From contig OX387610.1 in NCBI GenBank assembly GCA_947568835.1, positions 1,180,501 through 1,244,500 of the forward strand: a DNA stretch of 64,000 nt, given 5' to 3'. Numbering within the stretch: the first letter of the stretch is position 1; every line of letters begins with the position of its first letter. This DNA comes from Protonemura montana. Its lineage: Eukaryota; Arthropoda; Insecta; Plecoptera; Nemouridae. The notes below the pieces were generated by a model. It made no database searches. It was not told the DNA's origin and worked only from the letters and a program-made list of their open reading frames with translations. This document shows positions 1 to 12,529 of this stretch, piece by piece. Position numbers and translations under genes: made by a program.

Positions 1-2155
1 CTTCTTGAGCTCAAATTTAACCGATATCTGTGTAATTTACAACCGCATTCCCCTTCCACGTAGCAAGGCGAGGCTTCTTGAGTTCAAATTTAACCAATAT
101 CTGTGGAATTTACAACCGCATTCCCCTTCCACGTAGCAAGGCGAGGCTTCTTGAGTTCAAATTTAACCGATATCTGTGTAATTTACAACCGCATTCCCCT
201 TCCACGTAGCAAGGCGAGGCTTCTTGAGTTCAAATTTAACCAATATCTGTGTAATTTACAACCGCATTCCCCTTCCACGTAGCAAGGCGAGGCTTCTTGA
301 GTTCAAATTTAACCAATATCTGTGTAATTTCCAACCGCATTCCCCTTCCACGTAGCAAGGCGAGGCTTCTTGAGTTCAAATTTAACCAATATCTGTGTAA
401 TTTACAACCGCATTCCCCTTCCACGTAGCAAGGCGAGGCTTCTTGAGTTCAAATTTAACCAATATCTGTGTAATTTACAACCGCATTCCCCTTCCACGTA
501 GCAAGGCGAGGCTTCTTGAGTTCAAATTTAACCGATATCTGTGTAATTTACAACCGCATTCCCCTTCCACGTAGCAAGGCGAGGCTTCTTGAGTTCAAAT
601 TTAACCGATATCTGTGTAATTTACAACCGCATTCCCCTTCCACGTAGCAAGGTGAGGCTTCTTGAGTTCAAATTTAACCAATATCTGTGTAATTTACAAC
701 CGCATTCCCCTTCCACGTAGCAAGGCGAGGCTACTTGAGTTCAAATTTAACCGATATCTGTGGAATTTACAACCGCATTCCCCTTCCACGTAGCAAGGCG
801 AGGCTTCTTGAGTTCAAATTTAACCAATATCTGTGTAATTTACAACCGCATTCCCCTTCCACGTAGCAAGGCGAGGCTTCTTGAGTTCAAATTTAACCAA
901 TATCTCTGTAATTTACAACCGCATTCCCCTTCCACGTAGCAAGGTGAGGCTTCTTGAGTTCAAATTTAACCAATATCTGTGTAATTTACAACCGCATTCC
1001 CCTTCCACGTAGCAAGGTGAGGCTTCTTGAGTTCAAATTTAACCGATATCTGTGTAATTTACAACCGCATTCCCCTTCCACGTAGCAAGGCGAGGCTTCT
1101 TGAGTTCAAATTTAACCGATATCTGTGTAATTTACAACCGCATTCCCCTTCCACGTAGCAAGGCGAGGCTTCTTAAGTTCAAATTTAACCAATATCTGTG
1201 TAATTTACAACCGCATTCCCCTTCCACGTAGCAAGGCGAGGCTTCTTGAGTTCAAATTTAACCGATATCTGTGTAATTTACAACCGCATTCCCCTTCCAC
1301 GTAGCAAGGCGAGGCTTCTTGAGTTCAAATTTAACCAATATCTGTGGAATTTACAACCGCATTCCCCTTCCACGTAGCAAGGCGAGGCTTCTTGAGTTCA
1401 AATTTAACCGATATCTGTGTAATTTACAACCGCATTCCCCTTCCACGTAGCAAGGCGAGGCTTCTTGAGTTCAAATTTAACCAATATCTGTGGAATTTAC
1501 AACCGCATTCCCCTTCCACGTAGCAAGGCGAGGCTTCTTGAGTTCAAATTTAACCAATATCTGTGTAATTTATAACCGCATTCCCCTTCCACGTAGCAAG
1601 GCGAGGCTTCTTGAGTTCAAATTTAACCAATATCTGTGTAATTTACAACCGCATTCCCCTTCCACGTAGCAAGGCGAGGCTTCTTGAGTTCAAATTTAAC
1701 CGATATCTGTGGAATTTACAACCGCATTCCCCTTCCACGTAGCAAGGCGAGGCTTCATGAGTTCAAATTTAACCGATATCTGTGTAATTTACAACCGCAT
1801 TCCCCTTCCACGTAGCAAGGCGAGGCTTCTTGAGTTCAAATTTAACCAATATCTGTGTAATTTACAACCGCATTCCCCTTCCACGTAGCAAAGCGAGGCT
1901 TCTTAAGTTCAAATTTAACCGATATCTGTGTAATTTACAACCGCATTTCCCTTCCACGTAGCAAGGTGAGGCTTCTTGAGTTCAAATTTAACCGATATCT
2001 GTGTAATTTACAACCGCATTCCCCTTCCACGTAGCAAGGTGAGGCTTCTTGAGTTCAAATTTAACCAATATCTGTGTAATTTACAACCGCATTCCCCTTC
2101 CACGTAGCAAGGCGAGGCTTCTTGAGTTCAAATTTAACCAATATCTGTGGAATTT
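1..2155. repeat. 73-bp satellite array
   Basis: Tandem array of a 73-bp unit that begins cttcttgagttcaaatttaa and ends in tagcaaggcgagg. Unit starts fall at 1, 74, 147 and so on to 2118, so 29 full units and a partial one fit with no length change. The array begins at the window edge and probably continues outside. Units differ by a few recurring single-base variants (ccgatatc/ccaatatc, tgtgtaa/tgtggaa, ggcgagg/ggtgagg) that are scattered along the array. Short open frames on the minus strand follow from the repeat and are not genes. Confidence 0.97.
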
Positions 2156-2309
2156 CTTTGGTCTTTAAGTCGCTATACAACGCATATTTTCCCCACAAGC
2201 CACACAAGATGGCGTTAACTTTGAAATCGACTGTTCGTGGGCGAGGGATCCGGGTGCTGAGGTTAAGTCGTAACCACAAAGAAATTTCAACTCACACCGA
2301 TGCTTAACA

Positions 2310-2720
2310 ATTAAAGAGGTTCATATGGACCGTGAAAATCAACATCAGAGTAAATCTGTTTGCTGCCTTTATTATCAAGTGTTGCTGAGTCAATAAAAAA
2401 ATATTGAAAAAACAATTATTTTGCGGGAAATTTGTGGGAAACTCAGAAAAACATTTTTTTGTTGTCGCCTTCGGTTTTCCAAGAAGTAATAGAGTTGATT
2501 TATTCGAAATTTTGTATAACATCTACAATACTAATCTTGAGAGAATAACAAGTTTTCAGACATCTAACTTAACTAATTACAAATAAAACTGTTGTTTTTA
2601 ATGTTGTTACAATGAGTAAAAACTCCGCCCGTGTTTCAACGTCGAAATCTCACCAGTAAATATAATTTTAATAGTGAAAATTTGTTGTTCTATACCCTAA
2701 AGTATGACGTTTTAAGAAAT
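2310..2720 (+). repeat. Dispersed repeat R1, copy 1
   Basis: About 400 bp that recur in inverted orientation near 34965-35370 with moderate divergence. The shared part includes tttccaagaagtaatagag and continues to the segment around the caccagtaaatataatttt region. Both copies keep a short open frame containing the peptide GFPRSNRV followed by LFEILYNI and TNLERITSFQT. The family is not recognised; it is probably a fragment of a mobile element. The flank 2156-2309 between the satellite and this repeat shows nothing identifiable. Confidence 0.7.
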
Positions 2721-3378
2721 ATTGGTCTTAACTCGAATTTACAAACAATTTTCCTTTAAAACAACGACTCAACATTTTCACTGCAGTAACTTTCCTTCTT
2801 TGCGATTTTCCCGACAGGCGTCGACATTTTCCAGGTCACCGTCATCAAAGTCGTGAACACCGACCAACAACAGCCAACCAAGATTCATTCCAATTTACCC
2901 TGTCACTATCGAGCGCTGTTCAAATTCTAGGTAACGATATTTTGAAAACTTCCGTAAACAATTTGTTAAATTTGAAATAATGAACCGAGCTGCTAATTAA
3001 AGAATAGGTCACGTCGACATGGCTTGACTTATGAGTACAGGATGCACATTGCAGCGATCGATTGATTTAATTTTCTATCGCTCCTTCTGCCCACAAACTT
3101 GACAATTATATGTTTTTCTTGGTTAGCAACGATGTCTCCCCGTCTCTAAAGTTAACTCTGTCGCCTTCTGTCATTAGTTATTAGTCTAGAAAGCACAAAA
3201 CTAGAAAACAAGCTCTGATTGCAAACTTCGGTTCTTGTTTTCTTTCTAATGGCATCAAGTGGATTACTTTCAAAAATGTTTGCTTCGTAAGATTCAGAGA
3301 AGATAAGACGAAGTGGAAGCAGATGTTTCTGTTTTGCAGGCAGTTTAATGTTCGGTTTTACCAAAATCTCGCCTCCTA
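2721..3378. other. No feature recognised
   Basis: AT-rich sequence with no convincing coding exon, RNA gene or repeat. It separates repeat R1 from the 92-bp array. Confidence 0.5.
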
Positions 3379-4060
3379 GTTGAACATTTTGTTGAAACTG
3401 TTGCCATGACGACTTCCAATCACATGCAGTGAAATTCAGATGTTTCTGTGAGCTAGAGATCCAACTTATAGTTGAACATTTTGTTAAAAATGTTGCCATG
3501 ACGACTTCCAATCACATGCAGTGAAATTCAGATGTTTCTGTGAGCTAGAGATCCAACTTATAGTTGAACATTTTGTTGAAACTGTTGCCATGACGACTTC
3601 CGATCACATGCAGTGAAATTCAGATGTTTCTGTGAGCTAGAGATCCAACTTATAGTTGAACATTTTGTTGAAACTGTTGCCATGACGACTTCCAATCACA
3701 TGCAGTGAAATTCAGATGTTTCTATGAGTTAGATATCCAACTTATAGTTGAACATTTTGTTGAAACTGTTGCCATGACGACTTCCAATCACATGCAGTGA
3801 AATTCAGATGTTTCTATGAGTTAGATATCCAACTTATAGTTGAACATTTTGTTGAAACTGTTGCCATGACGACTTCCAATCACATGCAGTGAAATTCAGA
3901 TGTTTCTATGAGTTAGATATCCAACTTATAGTTGAACATTTTGTTGAAACTGTTGCCATGACGACTTCCAATCACATGCAGTGAAATTCAGATGTTTCTG
4001 TGAGCTAGAGATCCAACTTATAGTTGAACATTTTGTTGAAACTGTTGCCATGACGACTTC
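3379..4060. repeat. 92-bp satellite array
   Basis: Tandem unit of 92 bp starting gttgaacattttgttgaaac. Units begin at 3379, 3471, 3563, 3655, 3747, 3839, 3931 and 4023 (partial), so about 7.4 copies with constant length. Two subtypes occur: tgtgagctagagatcc (outer units) and tatgagttagatatcc (a block of three central units). The blockwise distribution suggests local duplication. The 119-aa minus-strand frame over it is a repeat by-product. Confidence 0.95.
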
Positions 4061-5098
4061 GACTATTATCAACTATTATCGACTATTTTTCTGAATAGCA
4101 ATACATTTGTTTCTGTTCCAATTGCCCGTAGAGTACGGAACATGTGATTTCACCCGCTATTAGAGAGCGAGCCTTGGTCTTGACACACATTTTAGTAAAA
4201 AATAGCATATCTTTGGAGCAAATTTACGCGTTTGAAACATTTGCAACTCGTTAGAGCTGCCTCAGTCCCACAAATGCACGGCAAGAATGTTAGGCACTTA
4301 CATTCTCCATGAGTAATTGCGCTCGGAATCTGAATCTAATTATTTTTCAAATTAGACGAATTACCGTATCAGGTAACGTAGATGTCGGCAGAAAATTACA
4401 TTTCCGCATTGAAGGAAAACTAGCGAGCATTGTACGTAGCTAACAGTTTAATAGTATATTGCAACAGCAGATTTAATTTTATTTTCTGATTTGCAAAACA
4501 GACAAGTGGTTGTTGAATCCACTCGAATCCTCCCCTGCTCACAGATCTGAACCAGGATTAAATCCAGTTTTGAAATAAAACTCCATGGAGAGAGGGAGAA
4601 ATATTAAATTCGCAGAAACTTCTGTGAAACCTAACATTTCAACAATCACGGTCTTATATTTCAAAGTCCAGCTTATGCAGGACGTGAATCACCGCCCAAG
4701 CCACAAAGCCCACTGTGAAGGGCAAGATCATTTACTGTCAAAATAGAATTTTCGGGCATACCGACATTTTTACCTGCATATATGAATCAGTTTTGACGTT
4801 TTGGTCTCCAGAGAGTATGATTTATGTTATCCGGGTCCTTCTGGTTCGTATATGCAGCAATTAGGAAACCCTAATGAGCTCTCTTGGACTAATTAGTAAT
4901 TATTACTAAGTAATTTAATTAGCAATCTGATAATGGCCTCTTGAGTGCTGTGTTGCGTTGCCCTTGGGATACGCAGAATCTAATGGACGTGATCTGATTT
5001 AGAATTATATCTCTATCAAATCATGGCTGTGTCATTGACATCTAAAGACATTTCTGGGGATATTTTTAGAAAAATTAGAATCGTCTCAAAAAGCCAGT
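4061..5098. other. No feature recognised
   Basis: AT-rich spacer. I see no coding exon, RNA gene or named repeat. The last 40 bases contain aatcgtctcaaaaagcc, which also precedes the single tRNA-like element near 58000 and so belongs to that family. Confidence 0.5.
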
Positions 5099-5767
5099 GT
5101 CCAAGTAGCTCAATGGTTCAGAGTAACACCCGCTACAGGTGGAGATCAGGGTCCAAGTAGCTCAATTGGTTAGAGCAACACCCGCGATTGGTGGAGATCG
5201 GGGTTCAAGTAGCTCAACTGGTTAGAGCAACACCCGCGACAGGTGGAGATCGGGGTTCAAGTAGCTCAATTGGTTAGAGCAACACCCGCGACAGGTGGAG
5301 ATCGGGGTTCAAGTAGCTCAATTGGTTAGAGCAACACCCGCGACAGGTGGAGATCAGGGTCCAAGTAGCTCAATTGGTTAGAGCAACACCCGTGACAGGT
5401 GGAGATCGGGGTCCAAGTAGCTCAATTGGTTAGAGCAACACCCGCGACAGGTGGAGATCGGGGTCCAAGTAGCTCAATTGGTTAGAGCAACACCCGTGAC
5501 AGGTGGAGATCGGGGTCCAAGTAGCTCAATTGGTTAGAGCAACACCCGCGACAGGTGGAGATCGGGGTCCAAGTAGCTCAATTGGTTAGAGCAACACCCG
5601 TGACAGGTGGAGATCGGGGTCCAAGTAGCTCAATTGGTTAGAGCAACACCCGCGACAGGTGGAGATCGGGGTTCGAGTCCCTGTTTGGGCATCAATTTTT
5701 TAGACGGTTGTAGTGTTGTTAATAATAAAATACCCCGCGCATTGCAAGCGTTTGCAATTTATTCAGG
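5099..5767 (+). repeat. tRNA-like SINE with head amplified as 52-bp array (11 copies)
   Basis: Heads start at 5099, 5151, 5203 and so on every 52 bp to 5619. Each contains an A-box-like tagctcaattggttagagc. Only the last copy (5619-5691) continues through a B box (ggttcgagtcc) and a 3' acceptor strand that can pair with gtccaag, so it folds as a complete tRNA cloverleaf. The anticodon loop would be CGCGACA, with no U at position 33, so it is not a working tRNA. The unit junction lies where ggggttc (B box) resembles ggggtcc (5' end), which suggests duplication through this short homology. A conserved tail including ccccgcgcattgcaagcg follows to 5767 and recurs near 58140 and, inverted, near 30320. 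Confidence 0.88.
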
Positions 5768-7278
5768 TCATATGTCGAATTACATTCGAAATTTCGTCGT
5801 TTTTGTTTTCGAGATATGTAAGGAAGAATTGTGAAATGAATATCAAATTGCGAAAACTGTGATGAAATTTCTGTTGGTTAATTATTTTGTTCGCTGTATA
5901 TAAATGTGAGTCTTATAATATGAAGGTTTGTGGAGTTGGGAGATATTTTGTGTCAAAGCGATGCCGCATTACCTTGTTCCGAGCCGGGTCGGGTGTTGTA
6001 CTACGGATTGGACAAATGTTTGATGGAACTGGAATTGAATTTCTGTCTCCTAACCAGCGAGGCATTCATTCTAGGTAACTGGCTGTATCGAATTTTCAGC
6101 TCATATCTTTTGCGTGAATTCATTTCGGATTTGTTGCTTGTTAAATGAGCATTTCAATTAAAAAAATATAAATACTTTCAAGAATTCATAGAAGGTGCGT
6201 GTGGGGTTATGCAAATAAAAATGTTTTTGAATTTTTAAATTCTTTATGAACAGAATAACTTTAAATGTGTTGACGTAACTGGAAATAATAGTCACTTTCA
6301 ACCATGAACAGTTGAAAATACAAACTACACAAATTTAAAAATTCAAAATACACATTTATTTTTTGTATTTTGCAAACCCCTTATTTATTTTCTGATAGCT
6401 AAATCGTGAATAATTCGAAAATCGAAATTCGATAATCGATATTATCGTGAATGAAGAAAATATGACGTCAACACATTTTGAGTACTTAAAAATAGAAATA
6501 AACTTATGGGTAATAAACTTCCACCAATAACATGTACACTTCATAATTAATTAAATTAAATTAAAACTCGTCATGATCCATTATTTAAAAAAAAAAACAC
6601 GATAAACAGCATAATTTAGTAATTAATTAAAACAAGGATAACTAATTAAAATCTTAGGTGTAATCCTGAATTAATCCTGTTTATAGGAGTGTCGGTCGGT
6701 TGTCATGGATACAACGTGTTAGACCACAGAGCAAGGGACGTGTTTAGATCAAGCAAAGCGTGAAATTAGATTGAAATTAGTGTGCGCCGAGGGATCAAGT
6801 AATGTGCCAAGCATTATTGTGGGGTCAGATTTCTGGACGCGTCCTAGATCCCAACGAGGTGGCCTGGATCAGCTTATCAAGATGAAATCAGTTATTAATC
6901 AGGTTTAATAAGAAGTGGCCAATGCTTGCTTGCGGTTTAGTTGTCACAATCTAATGATTAAGTCTGGATTTTATTTGTAAAGCAATTAAGAAATATACGT
7001 TGACATTGACCAGTATCACATATTTTGGATGCTAAGATAATTGTTAATGAACGTAAAATTGGCGTCGACCGTGGTGATCAAATACTTTAGCTAGCACAAA
7101 AATCTTTGCTTTTGAACATTGAAAAGAGCTTCTTCGATTGGCATGCACCAGGGCGGGTTTGAAACTAGCTCTGAGCGACCAAGCGAGTTGTCAGAAAGCT
7201 GCAATTTACAATTGCACCGTCGATATTCTCAGAGCAAGAAAAGTGCACCGGGAGTGACCCAAGAGCGAGCAACTCTGT
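5768..7278. other. No gene recognised
   Basis: AT-rich sequence. Short open frames at 5887-6148 and 6356-6544 (minus) have no recognisable domain. No repeat array or RNA gene is seen. The last 100 bases lead into the 43-bp satellite. Confidence 0.5.
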
Positions 7279-10030
7279 CAGTCGAGCACGTGAAAGTTGC
7301 ACTGGGACAGAGTCACATGCCCAGTCGAACACGTGAAAGTTGCACTGGGACAGAGTTACATGCCCAGTCGAGCACGTGAAAGTTGCACTGGGACAGAGTC
7401 ACATGCCCAGTCTAACACGTGAAAGTTGCACTGGGACAGAGTCACATGCCCAGTCGAGCACGTGAAAGTTGCACTGGGACAGAGTTACATGCCCAGTCGA
7501 GCACGTGAAAGTTGCACTGGGACAGAGTCACATGCCCAGTCTAACACGTGAAAGTTGCACTGGGACAGAGTCACATGCCCAGTCGAGCACGTGAAAGTTG
7601 CACTGGGACAGAGTCACATGCCCAGTCGAGCACGTGAAAGTTGCACTGGGACAGAGTTACATGCCCAGTCGAGCACGTGAAAGTTGCACTGGGACAGAGT
7701 CACATGCCCAGTCGAACACGTGAAAGTTGCACTGGGACAGAGTCACATGCCCAGTCGAGCACGTGAAAGTTGCACTGGGACAGAGTCACATGCCCAGTCT
7801 AACACGTGAAAGTTGCACTGGGACAGAGTCACATGCCCAGTCGAGCACGTGAAAGTTGCACTGGGACAGAGTCACATGCCCAGTCGAGCACGTGAAAGTT
7901 GCACTGGGACAGAGTCACATGCCCAGTCTAACACGTGAAAGTGACACTGGGACAGAGTCACATGCCCAGTCGAGCACGTGAAAGTTGCACTGGGACAGAG
8001 TCACATGCCCAGTCGAGCACGTGAAAGTTGCACTGGGACAGAGTCACATGCCCAGTCGAACACGTGAAAGTTGCACTGGGACAGAGTCACATGCCCAGTC
8101 GAACACGTGAAAGTTGCACTGGGACAGAGTCACATGCCCAGTCGAACACATGAAAGTTGCACTGGGACAGAGTCACATGCCCAGTCAAACACGTGAAAGT
8201 TGCACTGGGACAGAGTCACATGCCCAGTCGAGCACGTGAAAGTTGCACTAGGACAGAGTCACATGCCCAGTCTAACACGTGAAAGTTGCACTAGGACAGA
8301 GTCACATGCCCAGTCGAACACGTGAAAGTTGCACTGGGACAGAGTCACATGCCCAGTCGAACACGTGAAAGTTGCACTGGGACAGAGTCACATGCCCAGT
8401 CGAACATGTGAAAGTTGCACTGGGACAGAGTCACTTGCCCAGTCGAACATGTGAAAGTTGCACTGGGACAGAGTTACATGCCCAGTCGAGCACGTGAAAG
8501 TTGCACTGGGACAGAGTCACATGCCCAGTGGAACACGTGAAAGTTGCACTGGGACAGAGTTACATGCCCAGTCGAGCACGTGAAAGTTGCACTGGGACAG
8601 AGTCACATGTCCAGTTGAACACGTGAAAGTTGCACTGGGACAGAGTTACATGCCCAGTCGAGCACGTGAAAGTTGCACTGGGACAGAGTCACATGTCCAG
8701 TTGAACACGTGAAAGTTGCACTGGGACAGAGTTACATGCCCAGTCGAACACGTGAAAGTTGCACTGGGACAGAGTCACATGCCCAGTCGAGCACGTGAAA
8801 GTTGCACTGAGACAGAGTCACATGCCCAGTCGAACACGTGAAAGTTGCACTGGGACAGAGTCACATGCCCAGTCGAACACGTGAAAGTTGAACTAGGACA
8901 GAGTCACATGCCCAGTCGAACACGTGAAAGTTGCACTGGGACAGAGTCACATGCCCAGTCGAACACGTGAAAGTTGCACTGGGACAGAGTCACATGCCCA
9001 GTCGAACACGTGAAAGTTGCACTGGGACAGAGTCACATGCCGAGTCGAACACGTGAAAGTTGCACTGGGACAGAGTCACATGTCCAGTCGAACACGTGAA
9101 AGTTGCACTGGGACAGAGTCACATGCCGAGTCGAACACGTGAAAGTTGCACTGGGACAGAGTCACATGCCCAGTCGAACACGTGAAAGTTGCACTGGGAC
9201 AGAGTCACATGCCAAGTCGAACACGTGAAAGTTGCACTGGGGCAGAGTCATATGCCCAGTCGAACACGTGAAAGTTGCACTGGGACAGAGTCACATGCCC
9301 AGTCGAACACGTGAAAGTTGCACTGGGACAGAGCCACATGCCAAGTCAAACACGTGAAAGTTGCACTGGGACAGAGTCACATGTCCAGTCGAACACGTGA
9401 AAGTTGCACTGGGACAGAGTCACATGTCCAGTCGAACACGTGAAAGTTGCACTGGGACAGAGTCACATGCCCAGTCGAACACGTGAAAGTTGCACTGGGA
9501 CAGAGCCACATGCCAAGTCAAACACGTGAAAGTTGCACTGGGACAGAGTCACATGTCCAGTCGAACACGTGAAAGTTGCACTGGGACAGAATCACATGCC
9601 CAGTCGAACACGTGAAAGTTGCACTGGGACAGAGTCACATGCCAAGTCGAACACGTGAAAGTTGCACTGGGACAGAGTCACATGCCCAGTCGAACACGTG
9701 AAAGTTGCACTGGGACAGAGTCACATGCCCAGTCGAACACGTGAAAGTTGCACTGGGACAGAGTCACATGCCCAGTCGAACACGTGAAAGTTGCACTGGG
9801 ACAGAGTCACATGCCCAGTCGAACACGTGAAAGTTGCACTGGGACAGAGTTACATGCCCAGTCGAACACGTGAAAGTTGCACTGGGACAGAGTCACATGC
9901 CCAGTCGAACACGTGAAAGTTACACTGGGACAGAGTCACATGCCGAGTCAAACACGTGAAAGTTGCACTGGGACAGAGTCACATGCCGAGTCAAACACGT
10001 GAAAGTTGCACTAGGACAGAGTCACATGCA
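7279..10030. repeat. 43-bp satellite array, 64 units, E-box in nearly every unit
   Basis: Unit of 43 bp: cagtcgagcacgtgaaag, then ttgcactgggacagagtcac, then atgcc. From 7279 to 10030 exactly 64 units fit without an insertion or deletion. Almost every unit has the palindromic E-box CACGTG; a few are mutated to cacatg or catgtg. A second CANNTG site (cacatg) lies near the unit end. Variants are regional: cgagcac and ctaacac are frequent in the first third, cgaacac dominates later, and tgccgag/tgccaag appear towards the end. This is what local homogenisation would give. Confidence 0.97.
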
Positions 10031-10862
10031 TGAGTCATATTATTTCAGTGGGAAGCAAGAATAGGTCTTATTTTTAAACACAATGTAAACTTAATCATCA
10101 CATGCCAGAAAAATAATAATCATTTACCTTTAAATGTGTTTGTCGATACTTTCTGAAGTGGGATTCACAATTCGCAAGAATTCCCATTATTTCAGCAATT
10201 GTGTCAAATAGTTTTATTGGATTTAAATTGAATTTTCCTGACAACCTGCAAGACTTTTCTATTTGTTTAATATATATCACTGAACTCAACGGATTCGTTG
10301 GTGCTTTACTCTGTTACCAATGCATCCAATTCACATGATTCAAAAATATTCTCCACGTTTTATGAAAATCACAAAGCGAATCTTCCAATGAAATATTTCC
10401 CGTCGCCCATAGCTTCCAGTAGCATTCAACACATTTGAGTCATAAATCAATAAAGTCACAAAAGGAAAGTACTTTTTTTGGATAAATTCATAAAGTGCAC
10501 AATGTATTTTACTATTTTTATCTCAATGTGGCTTTCATACAAAATATTTATTACAAACCGAAGCTCAAGCAGCTCTTAACTTATCGTATCAATACGGTAA
10601 AACGGTCGAGTCGAGAGATACCATCGATATTGCCCGGATATAATACCAAAGATAAATCCATAATATGGGTCATATTGTGACAAAATATCCATGAAGGTAT
10701 AAAGCAAGAAAAAAATAATATCTATAACGTTTTGTTAAAACACTTTCAAAGTTTCTGGTTTCTTTACTTATTTTACGTATCGATGGACAATACTTTTGTT
10801 TGCACAAAAAAAACTTTGAATTTCAAAACAGTTTTTTTCAAGTGATACGTACTTTTCTCTGG
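10031..10862. other. Spacer between two satellites
   Basis: AT-rich unique-looking DNA between the 43-bp and 28-bp arrays. Small open frames at 10098-10289 (minus) and 10495-10680 (plus) have no recognisable features. No RNA gene or known repeat is seen. Confidence 0.5.
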
Positions 10863-11786
10863 GGACTTTGAGGAGAGTGGGGCACATTTTGGACTTTGAG
10901 CAGAGTGGGGCACATTTTGGACTTTGAGGAGAGTGGGGCACATTTTGGACTTTGAGGAGAGTGGGGCACATTTTGGACTTTGAGGAGAGTGGGGCACATT
11001 TTGTACTTTGAGGAGAGTGGGGCACATTTTGTACTTTGAGGAGAGTGGGGCACATTTTGTACTTTGAGGAGAGTGGGGCACATTTTGGACTTTGAGCAGA
11101 GTGGGGCACATTTTGGACTTTGAGGAGAGTGGGGCATATTTTGTACTTTGAGGAGAGTGGGGCACATTTTGGACTCTGAGCAGAGTGGGGCACATTTTGG
11201 ACTTTGATGAGAGTGGGGCACATTTTGGACTTTGAGGAGAGTGGGGCAAATTTTGGACTTTGAGGAGAGTGGGGCACATTTTGGACTTTGAGGAGAGTGG
11301 GGCACATTTTGGACTTTGAGGAGAGTGGGGCACATTTTGGACTTTGAGGAGAGTGGGGCAAATTTTGGACTTTGAGGAGAGTGGGGCACATTTTGGACTT
11401 TGAGCAGAGTGGGGCACATTTTGGACTTTGAGGAGAGTGGGGCACATTTTGGACTTTGAGGAGAGTGGGGCACATTTTGGACTTTGAGGAGAGTGGGGCA
11501 CATTTTGGACTTTGAGGAGAGTGGGGCACATTTTGGACTTTGAGCAGAGTGGGGCACATTTTGGACTTTGAGGAGAGTGGGGCAAATTTTGGACTTTGAG
11601 GAGAGTGGGGCATATTTTGGACTTTGAGGAGAGTGGGGCACATTTTGGACTTTGAGGAAAGTGGGGCACATTTTGGACTTTGAGGAGAGTGGGGCACATT
11701 TTGTACTTTGAGGAGAGTGGGGCATATTTTGGACTTTGAGGAGAGTGGGGCACATTTTGGACTTTGAGCAGAGTGGGACACATGCA
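10863..11786. repeat. 28-bp satellite array, 33 units
   Basis: Unit of 28 bp: ggactttgaggagagtgg followed by ggcacatttt. Starts at 10863, 10891 and so on to 11759 give 33 units with constant length. Variants include gagcag for gaggag, gtacttt for ggacttt, and gggcaaa or gggcata for gggcaca. The minus strand has no stop in any frame, giving three overlapping open frames of about 335-352 codons. Because 28 is not a multiple of 3, all three frames read the same 28-residue repeat, so this is one property of the unit and not three genes. Confidence 0.96.
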
Positions 11787-12529
11787 TGACGGAAGATAGT
11801 TTGCTGTCCACCATATGGCAGTACATGAAAGGAGAACAAATTCAAATAGTTTTTGATTCGGATTTCGGTCGCACTTGCTATTAAATGTTATTATGGTTGT
11901 TGGACCTTTCAGCTGGAAACAGGTAAAATAGTAACGCCATCATTATAGTCAAAAAGGTTTCAACTCTTGTTTTTATAATGTTTTTTTTTTGTGTGTGGAT
12001 CTGTTTGAAATTACAGTCGGCTTACCTGCTATATAACGTGGTCGTTTTATAGAAAAATAAAATAACCTTTTTGTTAGTAAAAAATCTGAAAATATTTTAA
12101 TACTATGGATAAAATTGAAAATACCAATAGCATCAGAGAAAAATTCGAATATTTCACAGCCATTAAAGCATTCCTCTGATTTTAATATTTGCAAACCTTC
12201 TCTTAGAAGATATCCTGGAAGTAGGTCGGCAAAGAAGATCAGACTGCATACAATTGCATAGCACTGAGCGAATAATACCAGCTCCATCTTCTATTTCAAG
12301 CATGGCACTTTTGAACCTCTTAAAGCGTGACATTCCTTAGAAAAGCAAGCTTTAATACTTGACTAATTTATATTCAATTCCTCGACATAGTTCTTCTTGG
12401 CGAAAATATATCAAGCCAGAGATTTGAGTAAGTAAAGCTTGTGAAAAGACACTAGAACAGTGTCGCTAGCAACAAAAATATCGAATATATATTTTAAAGA
12501 TGGTTCTAGTACTAGTTCCAGTGCTGAGT
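11787..12529. other. No feature recognised
   Basis: AT-rich sequence right of the 28-bp array. The 104-aa minus-strand frame at 11973-12287 has no recognisable domain and low-complexity composition. Nothing else stands out. Confidence 0.45.

Noticed and set aside
5619..5691. Functional tRNA gene
   Set aside because: It folds as a cloverleaf, but lacks U33, has a mismatch in the anticodon stem and is followed by a conserved SINE tail.
7279..10030. CRISPR array
   Set aside because: The repeats are directly contiguous with no unique spacers, and the window is clearly animal DNA.
10768..11845. Three overlapping minus-strand frames of 335-352 codons
   Set aside because: They are the same 28-residue repeat read in three phases of a stop-free 28-bp satellite; there is no unique protein sequence and no splice or start context.
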